Program-made: the position numbers and the translations under genes | The notes under the pieces: model-generated | What the model saw: the letters and a program-made list of their open reading frames with translations, nothing else | Databases searched by the model: none | Told to the model about the DNA's origin: nothing | Shown: positions 38,042-50,400 of the stretch, in pieces | How the letters are laid out: every line of letters begins with the position of its first letter | How positions within the stretch are numbered: position 1 is the stretch's first letter | Assembly: GCF_033439725.1 (NCBI RefSeq) | Contig: NW_026944388.1 | Span: 3,348,001-3,412,000 of the forward strand | Direction of reading: 5' to 3' | Length of the DNA stretch: 64,000 nt | DNA from: Neurospora tetraspora | Lineage: Eukaryota; Ascomycota; Sordariomycetes; Sordariales; Sordariaceae

Positions 38042-40234
38042 TTTTGGCCGCCGTCGCGATTAGTCGATCGATTTATCTTCTTTTGGCCAGGAAGAGGTTT
38101 TTCGGTTCCAAGTCCAGCCACTCAATCCCTCGCATCCAGTCAGCGATTTCTCTTGTGGTTGCCTGACAGAAGGACGGGGGCCTGGACTGGAGTGTGATGG
38201 AAAATAAGTCAAGGGCCAAGGAGTGCAGCTGCCGTGGAGTGCTCCCAGGTCCTGCGTGATGCGAAACGCTGTAGCAAAGGCAAGTAAACAAGGAAGGTGC
38301 AACTGGTTGCGCTCGGCTGCTCCCACTCGCAACGCGTCGAAACGCATTTGGGGCGGTAAATTTCACTGCCTAGCACTATAGCCTAGCTCTAGGGCCCTAT
38401 AAAATAGGTACCTTATACACAGGGACCGACCGACGCTGGGCTCCCGTCGTCTCGCCGGACCTCCAATTCTCTCCCACTCGCGCATTGTTGCAGCTTGAAC
38501 TCGAGCTCACAAAAAAGGTTTCCATGGACCATTGTTGGCACGCACGGGAGCTCCTCAGAATGCCCCTGTTCATACAATTTTTCTTTGTTGGATTGCCGTC
38601 TGATTTTGGGGAAGTGATACCTCTATCCATGGTATGTGTAAGCAGCAATATGTAGTAGGTAGCTCAACCTCATTGGCTACCCATTGTGGCCAATGTGGGG
38701 CTGGAGACAAACAAATGGAACACGATTCTGAAAACACCAACTTGGAAGCTGTGAATAGAAACACACACGCATTTCTGGATCAAGTAAGCGTGCATTGATG
38801 CATTTATCATGTGCATGTACCGAGGGCTCCAGTGCCCTATTTATTGGGGAAAATTTCGCCATCCGGTTTTCTGAAATTATTACCTCCTCTCCTCTCCTCT
38901 GTCCAGAACCGCCCAAATCGCTCTGACGATTCGGACACGACCATTTCGTCTTCACTTTTCCCCTCTAAACAATAACTGCCTCCTTTGTCAATCCAGTCCA
39001 TTCCACCGCAAAGCTGTGCAGAAATAGATCTGTCGCTGTCCGACTGGTCTAGTTTGTCGACAAGTGCATTGTTGCAACCCAGCAGCCACTCCTCTACACC
39101 CAGCCTGGACCGTCCAACCGTTTCGAAACTCCTGCCGGCCACGCCACTGCCTCATTCTGCCTGTCGAGAGGAACCCACGCTCCCACGGTTCTTCTGAGTT
39201 GCGCTTCAAGATTGGTGTTGCGTTCTCGTCCCTCTCTTCCATCGCAGTACCAAGTACCTATCCCCTTAACTGCTCCTCCAGCCCCCTTCAGACTTGCTAT
39301 ATTTTCTGACTTTTTGCCCAGACAAACTTAACAAAGCTGTTCTCTTCCGCCGTGCCGTGGACGACTATACCGCATCTCGCATTCCCCCTTCTATATCATC
39401 ACACACATTTTTGATATCATACCCGACGTCCAGCACGTTCTCTACCTATATGCCTTTTATCTGGAGTTGCACTCCAATACCTTGACAACAACAAACCAAA
39501 TGACACCTTGTTCAGGTGCTTTCAGCTAATCACAAGGCATCCAGATATTACGGCTTCTGTCAAGGTCTTTTCTTTTTTCTTTTTTGATCAAGGATGACCG
39601 TCCCGCGATGACTGAAATTAGATAACACTGATATGGGAAGGTTTTAAAAAATAATCCTCGGATGACATCTCAGTAGCTTGTAGAGGGAAGAAAGGAACTC
39701 TCATATGTACAAGAAGAGGTTGTAGAAGCGGGTTAGGGTTGTGCATGGGAATATCAAGACCAACAGGCCAAACTTGAAGCTGGTCCATGTAGACGGCTAA
39801 AAAGAGGAGAGTAAGGCAGATTGTGCAAATTGAAGCTTCAATAATGAATAAAATGTATTTGTTACATTTACAGGCGACTGCTGATAGCTGTTCCTGCTGT
39901 TCAACCAGGCATCACAAACACTGTGACGGCATGCACCATGGCGTTCACAATCAATGCCGGTGCGCGATGGAGCCTTCTACGTCTTTCTACATGAGCCCCA
40001 CTCCTCCAGAATATCGTCAGGAGCTACCCCGCCATAACACAAGCTGACCTCCCTTCCGTTCTCTGCTCCATACATGGTGACTTGCTTGGAACAAAATCAT
40101 TACCCGTATTTGCGCATTTCTTCGACACTGCTACAGTTTCGCGATTTGCACGCCAGTATAGTATTTCAAAACGCTTCCCAAAACCGAACATCTAAATCGA
40201 TAATCAGAGTTACTGCTCGCCGCAAAGCGTCAGG
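38042..40234. other. Divergent intergenic region between rad9 and cdc37
   Basis: About 2.2 kb. The plus strand is strongly CT-rich from about 38870 to 39480 (for example CCTCCTCTCCTCTCCTCTG at 38882-38900), which is how promoter and leader regions look elsewhere in this window, yet no clear coding frame follows until cdc37. A TATAAAATAG word lies at 38399-38408. No protein or RNA gene recognised. Confidence 0.5.
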
Positions 40235-41844
40235 ATGCCGGTCGACTACAGCAAGTGGGTAGGTTACCCCTTTTCGGCCACCACGGGTGCTACTCGTGGA
40301 CAGATGCACTGACATACCGATTCAGGATGCGCTGGAGCTCAGCGATGACTCTGATATTGAGGTCCATCCCAATGTCGACAAGCGGTCCTTCATCCGCGCC
40401 AAGCAGAACCAGATTCATGCGGAGCGCCAGCAACGCAAGCTCCAGATCGAGACCCTCAAGTACGAAAGAATCATTAATGATACCCTGATCAAGCGGATCT
40501 CCTCCCTTCTTGCCTCTCTCAAGGCTCATGCCTCGGAGGTTAGCTCGCGCAACCCGGGCGAGGTGGCCTTCCAGGCTGTCATGGAGTCGGCCGCTGGTCT
40601 AGATCCCAAGGACGACCAGCCCCCGCCGAGGCCTGCTGGCGTTCACAACGCAGAACAACCCCTGCCTACGTACACCAAGATGATGGCAACGCTTCTCGAT
40701 GATGTGAACAAGACATTGGAGGAAAAGAAGGTCGAGCAAGACAAGAGATACGAGGCTACCATGGCGGAAGTGGAGGAGCACCTCAAGAAAGTTACAAACC
40801 TACAGGGCGAGTTGCTCAAGAAGCTTGACGAGCTGGAGAAGATCGAAAAGAGCAAGATTACGAGCGAATCTATTTACACGGGCTTTGATAGCACGCACAT
40901 CAACAAGTCGAAGCCCTCTACCTCAGGAGACAAGAAGGATGCGTCCAAAGTCGAACTTCTAAACCCGAACTACAGCGCCACCGACAGCCTACCCGCACCC
41001 AGCAAGGCCACGGACGATGATGACGATGACGCTGAAATCGAGGCTTCTCCTGCCGCCAAACAATTTGCTTCCATCAAGGCCGGCGACTACCGCGAGTCCC
41101 TCGCCTTCCTTACGAAGCACCCAGAAATCCTTACCGAAAAGGAAACCGATGGCTTGCTCGTCCTCGCCTTCGACGCACAGCTTCAGAACCGTGACGACTA
41201 TGCTCGCAATTGCGTCCACCAAGCACTCCTGCTGCAGTATTGCAGGGCTTTGGGACGCGACGGCGTCGCTCTATTCTTCAAGCGCATCACGACACAAGGC
41301 CACCAGGCCCAGGAGGTCTTCTTCAAGGATGTGCAGGACACATACTACAAGATCAAGACCAGAGCTAGAGAGATCAACCTGCAGAGGGCAAAGGAAGAGG
41401 CCAAAGGTGGCGGCCAAGAGGGCGTAGAACAGATCCAACTACATGCGGTAGAGCCTGGTACGGTGATTAACATCAACATCCCTCCAGCTGACAGTGAGGA
41501 CCCAGAGGTACAGCAAGCTAGAGCTATTTTCGAGAGCTTTAGTCCCGAGATGAAGAAGGCTCTGGAGACGGGCAAGTTGGATGAGGTGAACAAGGTCCTG
41601 GGCCAGATGAAGGTTGAGGAGGCTGAGGAGTTGGTGGGCAAATTTGGAGATGTAAGTTCACAGCCGTTTCCTTGTATGTTGGTTTGTTGTGAGAACAGAA
41701 TTGCTAACGTGAGGTCTTTAGGCCGGTGTCTTGAGTCTCGAGGAGGAAATCATTGACGCCACTACACAAGAGGGCCAGGAAAAGTGGAAGGAGATTGAAG
41801 CTGCCAAGAAGCACGTAGATGAGCCCGCCGGCGACCCGGAATGA
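40235..41844 (+). CDS. cdc37: Hsp90 co-chaperone Cdc37, three exons
   Basis: Kinase-specific adaptor that loads protein kinases onto Hsp90. Exons: 40235-40258, 40326-41651, 41722-41844; 490 residues. The invariant N-terminus is split by the first intron (MPVDYSKW|DALELSDDSD). Ser14 and Ser17 sit in the acidic context SDDSDIEV; yeast Ser14 and Ser17 are casein kinase 2 sites. A long charged coiled-coil-like region follows (residues ~30-180), then the Hsp90-binding domain (KAGDYRESLAFLTKHPEIL, ARNCVHQALLLQYCRALG) and the helical C-terminal domain. Intron 2 has donor GTAAGT and branch GCTAACG. The end is acidic and Lys-rich (KKHVDEPAGDPE). Assignment is firm. Confidence 0.96.
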
Positions 41845-43295
41845 TTGATGTAAGACGCCGTCTTCGCACCTTTCGTTCTCGCTTGGAACACTTTTAGGAC
41901 ATAGGCATTGTAATTCGACGGACATAGCAACGAACACAGGAGCATATCAGGCTTCATGCTCTATCAAAGTCCTGTTTTAGCTCTGCAATGTTTCCAGTTT
42001 TTCTATAACGATCGCGTTGTCGACCGATAGTCAATTAGCTGGCCGCATCCTCCGATGGCCGAGTTTTTGTTACTGAGTTCTGGCTAGCATATCAAATTTG
42101 AGCATCACTCTCAACTTCGCTAGTTTGTTGTTTGGTCGCCTTGGTCCTGTCCGTAAGCAACACAATGGCCACGCAATCAGGTAACCCATCTTAACCAGAG
42201 AGAGCATTAACATGGTCAAGACTTGCGTGGGTGTTTTATTCGTTCATCTCGAAATCCCCCAAGCGAGAGCAAGCAGCCTCTTTCTCCACAAGCTTACGTT
42301 TCCTTTGCTGAGCTGACGCAGTTGCCCAGTAAGGTGCTCACAGGTTCACAACCTCTGGTATGGCCCGATACGTTGGCAATGGTTCTCCCAAATTCCTCAA
42401 TGAAGAGCAGCTGAGCGAGAGAAACAAAGAGCGGTTTCCCTGATGTTTCGGGGGTGTTTGAGAGTTTTATACTCGTCTGCGTTTTGATCGGGCAAGACAC
42501 GGGACCCCTCAGTGCCGTCGCTGGGGAAACCCTTTTCCCAGGTCGACGAGAGCCAATCAGAATCTGCGATTCCTCTCCTGCCTAGTTACCCCTGAATTAC
42601 AAACACAAAGTTGGTGGTACGTACACATATCTCCAGATTGGGAACTCCGTTCTCCTTTACGAGGCGCACTCTCACCCCGTTTCGGTCTTGGTCCGGGGCT
42701 TTTGTATGAGCCGCGCGCTCTGTGAATTGGCAAGTCCAAAAGGGCGAAGATTGCGGATCGTAACCACTCGACCATTCACAGATAAGCGGGTTGACTGACT
42801 GCGGTAAAGAAGCGAGGCGCAGCACGCCTCCAAGTTACAACAGAAAATCGTTTCGTATCGCTGAAGTTGACTGGTGAGAGGAAGTCCTTTTTTTTGGAAA
42901 CAGAGCCTCCTTGTCGTCGCAGAGACGTGGAGTGATCTTCAACTCGACAGCGGATCCCAATCCATTGGGTAGAGGTATGTACTGCGATACATGCGTACCC
43001 ATGCAGATCCGTTCAAAGAGCAGGCTTTCTCTACCGTGCAGAAAGAAAGGAAAGCCGGTAGATGAGGCGAGGCCGGAAACGCTTGTGGGGAACTTGCATT
43101 CTTTTTGCTTGTCATTCTCTTTTTACTCCTCTCATAATTTTTCCAAGACTCTTTCAATATTTACTTCTGGGTGTTAGTCGTTTGCTTCATTATTACACTT
43201 GATACCAGGCTCGGGACAGAGAGCCGAACCCCTTCCCACGATCTTTATCACCGCAACTCCAGCCCTCTCCACGAGTCAACCCGAAAGTAATAATA
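41845..43295. other. Intergenic region upstream of the PLC-like gene
   Basis: About 1.45 kb. It holds the cdc37 3' end and the promoter of the PLC-like gene, whose leader is pyrimidine-rich around 43097-43160. No other gene seen. Confidence 0.55.
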
Positions 43296-44486
43296 ATGCC
43301 ATCACTCATATCAGCTCTGACGACGGGGCTATTACTGGCGTCTGGAATTCATGCCGTTCCACAGGGACCATTTGGAGCCGAGAGTGGGATCGTAAGCGCG
43401 GTACCAACAGCATCAGCATCAACGGCTGGCGTAGCCGCTGCTCAACCAACAACAGCATCAGCGTCATCGAGCAATGCCGCCAGCGATATCTCAGCCTGCA
43501 ACAACTCACCGTTGCTTTGCGATCGGGCCTACAACAATGTCACGTACATGGGCGCGCACGATTCGTCCTTTCTCCGCGATGCCAGCACCGGTAACAGCTT
43601 AGCTGGCAACCAATATTTCAACGCAACAGTCGCCCTCGACGCTGGCATCAGACTGCTCCAAGGCCAAGTCCATGACGCCAACGGGACACTCCACCTATGT
43701 CACACCAGCTGCACCCTGCTAGACGCAGGGCCACTCGAAGACTGGCTGGCCAAGGTCAAGTTCTGGATGGACAACAACCCCAACGAGGTCGTGACGATCC
43801 TGCTCGTAAACTCCGACAACAAGCTCGTCTCCGACTACGCCGCCGTGTTCGAGGGATCCGGTATCTCTATCTACGGCTACCAACCGAGCGACGGCAGCAC
43901 AGCCAGCACCACCTGGCCCACGCTAGGCAACATGATCACCTCCAACAAGCGCCTGGTCACCTTCATCGCCTCCATCGACTACTCGCCCACCTACCCATAC
44001 CTGCTGAACGAGTTCGACCACGTCTTCGAAACCCCGTACAACGTCCTCAGCCTGAGTGGGTTCAACTGCACGCTCGACCGCCCCAGTGGGCAGGGTTCGG
44101 CGGGGAACGCTATCTCGGCCGGGATGATGCCGTTGATGAACCACTTTGCCGACAGTCTGATTATGCAGGGCGTCCAGATCCCGGACGAGACGGACATCGA
44201 CATCACGAACAGTGCGGACACTACCACCACGGGAAACCTGGGGTTGCACGCTGATACCTGTGTCAAGCAGTGGGGGACGAAGCCGGTGTTTATCCTGGTG
44301 GACTTTTTTGATCACGGACCGGCGATCGATACCGCCGATCGGTTGAACGGGATCACGGCCACGGGGAGGAAGTCGGTCTCCGGGGAGGGCAAAAAGAGCA
44401 CAAGCGGCGCGGGGGAGAACCACTCGCCGATGGGCATTAATGTCGCGCTTGTTGCTTTTGTTGGATTTGCTCTGGCGATGGTGTAG
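43296..44486 (+). CDS. Secreted PLC-like phosphodiesterase-fold protein, probable GPI anchor
   Basis: Single exon, 396 residues. A signal peptide is evident ([20 protein letters not shown]), followed by an Ala/Ser/Thr-rich stretch to about residue 62. The body resembles the PI-specific phospholipase C X-domain fold: [11 protein letters not shown] with His88 and Asp89 in the place of the first catalytic histidine block, [23 protein letters not shown], and [11 protein letters not shown]. The C-terminus has a Ser/Gly/Lys-rich spacer then a hydrophobic tail ([18 protein letters not shown]), typical of a GPI-anchor signal. Many fungi carry such proteins; whether they cleave phosphoinositides is not established, so I leave the substrate open. 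Several NxT/NxS sites (NVT, NGT, NCT) fit a secreted glycoprotein. Confidence 0.8.
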   Translation: MPSLISALTTGLLLASGIHAVPQGPFGAESGIVSAVPTASASTAGVAAAQPTTASASSSNAASDISACNNSPLLCDRAYNNVTYMGAHDSSFLRDASTGNSLAGNQYFNATVALDAGIRLLQGQVHDANGTLHLCHTSCTLLDAGPLEDWLAKVKFWMDNNPNEVVTILLVNSDNKLVSDYAAVFEGSGISIYGYQPSDGSTASTTWPTLGNMITSNKRLVTFIASIDYSPTYPYLLNEFDHVFETPYNVLSLSGFNCTLDRPSGQGSAGNAISAGMMPLMNHFADSLIMQGVQIPDETDIDITNSADTTTTGNLGLHADTCVKQWGTKPVFILVDFFDHGPAIDTADRLNGITATGRKSVSGEGKKSTSGAGENHSPMGINVALVAFVGFALAMV

Positions 44487-45623
44487 ATGATGTTGTTAAA
44501 GTTTGCAGTGAGTGCTAGAATGATTCGTTTGGGAGAACTCATTAGCATGGTTACGGCGTTGGGCGCAATTCTTTTAGAGCAATTGGATAGACATTTGAAA
44601 GGAGATTCTTGCTTTGTGACCATCAGTACGGGTGTTACACGAGAGCTGGTGATGGTCGTCTGATGGTGTCCTCCCCTTGCCATAACTCTTGCGAGGTCTT
44701 GCCGTCCACACCAGTGGTGTTCCTACAACAGAGCATTCATGAGTTTCGATCTATATCATGCGTTAAAACATCTTGCTCACTGAAATTAGACGAGCTTGGC
44801 CGCAGCGTGCCGCCGTAGTTAATCCGATATCCCGTTTGGTTAGGTAGACTGGAAAGCTGTTCTCGCGCATATATCCACCATTCGTTCTCCTCTTCCACGC
44901 ACCGCCTCCCCCTTCCCCCCTCATTCCTTTCGGCTTGCAGGATTGACTCTCTGCTGAATGTTCACAAAACTGGATCAGACAGCGCAAAGGTAACTCCAAG
45001 AAACGAACAAATCGATGTCGCATTGTTAACAGTACAGAATGTATTCCACTGCTATTCATTCCATCCGGACTCCAACACCGTTTTCCGTTTGCCTCTTTAC
45101 CAAGAACTGGATGAGACTGGCATGGCGTTGCTAAAAATGATTCTTTGGCCGATTCGAGAATCACCTGCCCTCCACGAGATCGAAATTTTTAACCTCACAG
45201 GCAGAAGAATCGTGCTCTTTATCCATTACACGAAGCCTCCATACCTCTAACTTCCAGTCCGTTCCACGTGGGTCGCTTTTGGCCGCTCCTTCCTCACTGC
45301 AATAGTTGACCCGGAAGCAAACTGGAAGGTATGGTCAAGGCACCTCCTGCTCCAACATCACAAAATCCTCTCCCCTTCGCAACTGGCTTCATATTTTTGT
45401 CCTTCAAACTTTCCGCGCGGTTCTCAATTGCCCATCCACCAATAAATTATCTTTACCACTTGGCCACGGGCTATGGGCATCAACGCAACCTTGATCCTTT
45501 TCTTCCACTCGTTTTGATCAATTGTTGAGACTGACATCTGCGAGTGTCTACCCCGCGCAAGCACGAAATAGTCGAGATCTTGAGGCCATCGAGGGTCTTG
45601 ACGCGCTAGGACACGCAGAAACG
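44487..45623. other. Intergenic region upstream of the 2EXR-like gene
   Basis: About 1.1 kb without a recognisable gene. It includes the leader and promoter of the following gene. Confidence 0.5.
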
Positions 45624-46655
45624 ATGAGTTCATCAAGAGCGACATTCTACGCGCACCAGACGCTCAATCTCCACGCCCGGTACGGACTATCGGACAACGC
45701 GAAGAAGCTTCTCCGAGCTCACGACCACTGGAGGATGGGAGGCCTTGAGCGAGATCAACTGGGTCGTCTGGTCCGAATGTCTCCCGACATGCGCAAATCG
45801 ATCACAGATACCATCACCAAATGCGCCGAGATAATGCGCAAGAAACCCGCCGAGGTCAAGAATTGTATCGATATCATCCAGGCCTGTACCGAAATTTTGG
45901 ATGCTGCTGGTAAGAATTGTTCATTGTTACCTGCGTTCATCTGCTCTGTATACATTTTGCCTGGATGCTAACAAGTCCTGTGACCAGACAAACCACCGGA
46001 TTTGGAGGGCTTCCCATTCCTCAAACTACCCGCCGAACTACGCCAGAACGTATATCGCTGGTACGCAACCAAGATTGTAGCCTCGACGTTGGTTGCATAT
46101 CCAAGCGAACTAAATTGCGACTGCGGCAAATGGACACCTCCGAATCCTTCGACTCTCCCTGCTATACATCGCGTAGACATGGCGTTGGCCAGGACCTGCA
46201 GTCAAATCAAGACCGAGTACCTCGAATTCCTCTATCACAAATACACCTTATACTTCGACTGCAGCTGTGAACTGAGTAAGCGCTTGAAAAGCAACCCGAA
46301 CCTGCGCGCTAGTCTTCGTTCAATCAAGGTCCATTGGACAGGCCCCGTGTCGGACAAAGCCTTCAGCCGTCTCGCCAAGTGCCAGGAGTTAAGACATCTT
46401 GACATAGCCATCTCCAAGTCAACCACCAATTTTGAGACTCCCAGGGAGAAGGAGATGCGGCGTTACTTCCATTCGATGAAGCCAGCTCGACTTGCGGACG
46501 CTCTGGGAATCGACGAACTGCTCAGCATTCGAGGCCTCACGTCTGTTTGTGTCTCCCACGTGAACGGCAGACAGAGCACAAAGCGAACAGATGAAGAGCG
46601 GGCAAACCTCCAGGGGTTGCTCAAATTCAAACTTCGTGTTCTCGAGCTCGATTAG
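45624..46655 (+). CDS. 2EXR/F-box-like domain protein, two exons
   Basis: Exons 45624-45909 and 45988-46655 join in phase to 317 residues. The intron (78 nt) has donor GTAAGA, branch GCTAAC and acceptor CCAG. The second exon opens with FPFLKLPAELRQNVYRWY, the hallmark of the 2EXR/degenerate F-box group common in Pezizomycotina. It is followed by the usual block ALARTCSQIKTEYLEFLY and then sequence ending FKLRVLELD. The first ~95 residues are helical and charged and not recognised. Such proteins may be adaptors of cullin ligases, but this is not shown for the family. The start ATG (MSSSRATFYAHQ) is the first Met of the open frame. Confidence 0.7.
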
Positions 46656-48136
46656 GGGAAGAACATGTGGGAGGTAGGGTGGTCGTGGTGGTCATGCTTT
46701 GGGCGTAGATGCCAGATAGGGGGTATTGGCGGCTAGGTCATTCAAGTGGAGGATTGCAGAAAGTGGCCGAAGTACAGGCGCATGAGCATGTGGGAGCGAG
46801 CCATATGGAGAATTTGCTGGGTTCTCGCTGATGCAGTTGAGGGATGTCTGAGTACATGAATGAGTATATCGACAGTTGCCAGTGTCAGTGGCTGTATGGA
46901 TCACACATGAGGGAGGATCCCGATATCAAGCCAACGGTCTACATACGGCAGCAGGGTCTCGAGGACAAACACGACCAACTGGGAAGGAAGATGTTGCAAC
47001 GAGAAATTGCGAAAGCCTCCATAGGGAAAGGAGAAGGTTCCGCACTCAATGAACGTCACCGAGTTTATTCTTGTCTTGTACGCAGCTCGCAAGCGAGGCG
47101 CATCCTGGCTCAAGATCAACCCCAGGGCAGGATAGTTGACCGAATCAGGCATAAGACGACAGGGCAAAGGTCACAAGTCATCACCGAAACCTACCTTTCC
47201 TCGTGTCGTTATGACGTCCTCGGTTTGGGAAGACAGACACATCTCGCATGAGGCTTTTGATCCCCAACTAGGTCGATAATTTGCACAATGACAGTTCATT
47301 GCTTTTGCCCCATTTCCATGGAAATGTATGTGAGGTACCGGCATATAGTTTACCAGATGTGCACGCTGTGACGTTTCGCGTTGTCTTTGGTTGCCAAATG
47401 ACCGGTGATGGAAATCAGGAAGCGTGTTTTTGCTGAAAAATGTTTCGGTTCGAAATAGCGATGAAGTTAAGTAAAATGTGGACCCACATGTATCTTCCGT
47501 GCCAATTGCCAAGAGTGCCTGGCAGCTGGCAGAATTCTCGTCTACCGCTGCGCTAGCACCGTATCCTCGAGACTTCAACAACACCGGACCTCCCATCAAC
47601 ACTGACATCTATCACAGCCCAAGTTATACCGATGCTGAACCTGAGCAAAACCCAACTTGCACACTTAATTCAAACCGCCTCTAGAGAGAATTGGAGAGCA
47701 CAGCCAGCCAGCATCAATTCGGAGTTGAAACATCGCGTTAAAAAGTACCATGTGTTTCTTCTCGTCGTGGCTTTCAATGTTTCTCGGATACACTCCCCAC
47801 CTTCTCGAGGGCTGTCGCACCATGGCATCAGCCTGGATTTCACTCGTGGTCTCTTGACACGAAACTTACTCTATCATCATGGCTTTGGGAGCTAAGAATA
47901 CGACGAACAACCTTCACATAAGAACCGTGATCACTTCTCAGTCGTCGTTGTCAGTCTTTGATGAGACACCCCTCTCGCAAATTCTCCGCCCAAATAGGCT
48001 GTTGATACCAAACTGGTAGTTCATCCTTTCTTTGCAAGATCTTCCGATAACAAACCACTTCCATTTTTACCGTAGACCCGCGGCTCCTCGAGTACTCTCA
48101 ACTTTTAGTTTTTTACCCCTTCTTCTGTTCGGCCAG
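46656..48136. other. Intergenic region
   Basis: About 1.5 kb between two plus-strand genes; only short frames with no family resemblance. Confidence 0.5.
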
Positions 48137-48556
48137 ATGTATCTCAGCCGAACACTCACAGCCCTATTGGGCCTCGTGTCCCTAACCTCAGCAGGTGTGT
48201 TCCTGTTCCTCACACGTCCTTGGATAGAACCAAGGGCTGCTAACACCAGAACAGCCCCGGCGGCAGTTGAACAACGAGACATTGTTCCTTTCGAAGGAGA
48301 GAGGGGTCCAGGGGTCCTCAAGCAGAGACCAAAACCCCAGAAAGCTCCCGCTCTGGCTCAAGGCGCCGCTACTGATACCACCACCACGTACACGACCGTG
48401 ACTATACCGGGAACTGAGACTACGGGAGTGGCTGCTGCCGCTGCCGACGCCGACGCAACCGCGAGTTCGGAGCCACTTATACTCGTTGCTGGGGACAATG
48501 ATGGGTCGGTGATTACTGTGGCACCTGCCTCGCCCGCTACGACATCCGTGACTTAG
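48137..48556 (+). CDS. Hypothetical small secreted or membrane-anchored protein
   Basis: Possible single-exon gene of 139 residues from the ATG at 48137. The N-terminus is hydrophobic (MYLSRTLTALLGLVSLTSAG then VFLFLTRPW), which fits a signal peptide or signal anchor. A basic Pro-rich middle (VLKQRPKPQKAP) and a Thr-rich stretch (TDTTTTYTTVTIPGTE) follow, then an Ala-rich end. I do not recognise a family. The leader before it is CT-rich, as for other genes here. The composition is biased, so this may not be a real gene; about even odds. Confidence 0.45.
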   Translation: MYLSRTLTALLGLVSLTSAGVFLFLTRPWIEPRAANTRTAPAAVEQRDIVPFEGERGPGVLKQRPKPQKAPALAQGAATDTTTTYTTVTIPGTETTGVAAAAADADATASSEPLILVAGDNDGSVITVAPASPATTSVT

Positions 48557-49163
48557 GCTACGGTCGTGCGATCGGAGGTTTTGTGACAAGGACGAAGTGT
48601 TGACGACTGCATTGGTTTCCATGGTTAGGTTGTTTTGGTGTTTGAGCGGTGGCCGAGCGTGTTCTTGGTTTCGGAGACTTCTGGCTGTTGGAGCAGGCTG
48701 AACGCATTTGTTGACTCAGTTTTATTAACTTTAATAAACGTGGTCACTCACAAGAGGTTGGTTGAAGGGTCAAACCCGCAAAACTTCATCATGAACACGA
48801 TTTCGAACATCATGCCCATAAGAAGATCCTGTCCCCATAACCAAGCCTGCTGGAAGGTCGAAAGGTGCTGTTGCTGTTGAGGTGAAGGACTGCTGAACGT
48901 CGAGGTGAAGGGGCAAACCAGGGTCTGGGTTAGGGTTATCGCAGGAATTTGAGCGAGAAATTACAGACAACTGACAGGCACCTGCCCGGGCACGAGCCAC
49001 CCGCCTCATTCACAGCAATTGCACGCACTTTTGCCCCGCCACGTGACGCACAAATTTCGAAAACAATCTGGGCTTGAATATCGACGGAGCACTTCCCTCG
49101 AACCTGCGACCGAACACACAGCACAGACAGTATCGAGGCGGTATCTCGAAATTATTGCCCAAG
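48557..49163. other. Intergenic region upstream of uS13
   Basis: About 600 bp containing the promoter of the uS13 gene. No other feature recognised. Confidence 0.5.
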
Positions 49164-50400
49164 ATGTCTCTTGTGTCCGGCGAGAAGGTATGTTGCAATC
49201 CTGCAGATTCATTTCCTCCCGAAGAAGATCTTGCGTTGCCCAAAAATCTGGGGTTCTTGGCTGCGGTCGTTGTTCATCTTTTGGCGCCGTGGGGATGCCA
49301 TCACGAATGACGAGTTGGCGTCGCTGCCCACCTTCAAAACCGATGCAAATACGAGACGACATAACGCGAAAGTTCATGGAAGTGGCGTTCCACGACAATG
49401 TCGCGACAACAGACGGTTCATCGACGCGCCGGCTTCCGAATACCGATGACGGCCTCAAGCAATGTGTAGACATGGAAGTGGATATGGCTTTGCAGTTAGC
49501 CTGTGGTAGACCGAGGATGAAGGCGAGCGACACGGCCTCTGACGACGAGAGATTGCTATTCGACACACATTGCGCATGCGGTGGGCGATACCAAGAGACG
49601 GCGATACGAGCAGGCGACCATTAGCATTTGATTGAGCATTGAGCTCTGGGAGCGATGCTTGGACATCGCAGCAGCCAAAGGAGAACAGCACGGCAGGACC
49701 AAGAACCGGGAACCGGCAAGCGCTGGGATGCATAATCTTCGACTGGATATCATACAAGACGCTTTCGGATGCTAACTGTCTCTCCAGAGCAACTTCAACC
49801 ACATCTTGCGTCTGCTCAACACCAAGTATGTTCACCCAGGCACTTCAAGATCCAGACCGCATCGCGAATCCGGAACTCAACCGTTTTCAAGAGGAGGGTC
49901 AACATGTTGAATACGGGTGCTGACTTTCATGCAGCGTTGACGGCAAGCAGAAGGTCGTTTACTCCTTGACCAAGATCAAGGGTGTCGGTCGCCGCTACTC
50001 CAACCTCGTCTGCAAGAAGGCCGATGTCGACCTGAGCAAGCGTGCCGGTGAGCTCACCTCTGAGGAGCTTGAGCGCATCGTCACCATCATGCAGAACCCC
50101 ACTGCCTACAAGATCCCCGCTGTACGTTGAACCGATCCCACTCGACATGATTTCGTCGTCTAACCTTCTCTTCTACAGTGGTTCCTCAACAGGCAGCGCG
50201 ATATCGTCGACGGCAAGGACTCCCAGATCCTCGCCAACGGTGTTGACTCCAAGCTCCGTGACGATCTTGAGCGCCTCAAGAAGATCCGTGCCCACCGTGG
50301 TCTCCGTCACTACTGGGGCCTCCGTGTCCGCGGTCAGCACACCAAGACCACTGGCCGCCGCGGTCGTACCGTCGGTGTCTCCAAGAAGAAGGGCAACTAA
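49164..50400 (+). CDS. rps18: 40S ribosomal protein uS13 (S18), four exons
   Basis: Head protein of the small ribosomal subunit, contacting the central protuberance of the large subunit. Exons: 49164-49187, 49788-49825, 49935-50121, 50179-50400; exactly 156 residues as in other eukaryotes. It starts [20 protein letters not shown], then [22 protein letters not shown], and ends with the basic tail [20 protein letters not shown]. Intron 1 is 600 nt, far longer than its neighbours, and is preceded by only eight codons; introns 2 and 3 are 109 and 57 nt. Donors are GTATGT, GTATGT and GTACGT, with CCAG, GCAG and ACAG acceptors. All joints restore conserved sequence. Confidence 0.96.

Noticed and set aside
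49006-49624. Overlapping ~190-200-codon frames on both strands across uS13 intron 1
   Set aside because: They span a clear intron, overlap each other and show no recognisable domain; most likely chance openness of GC-rich DNA.
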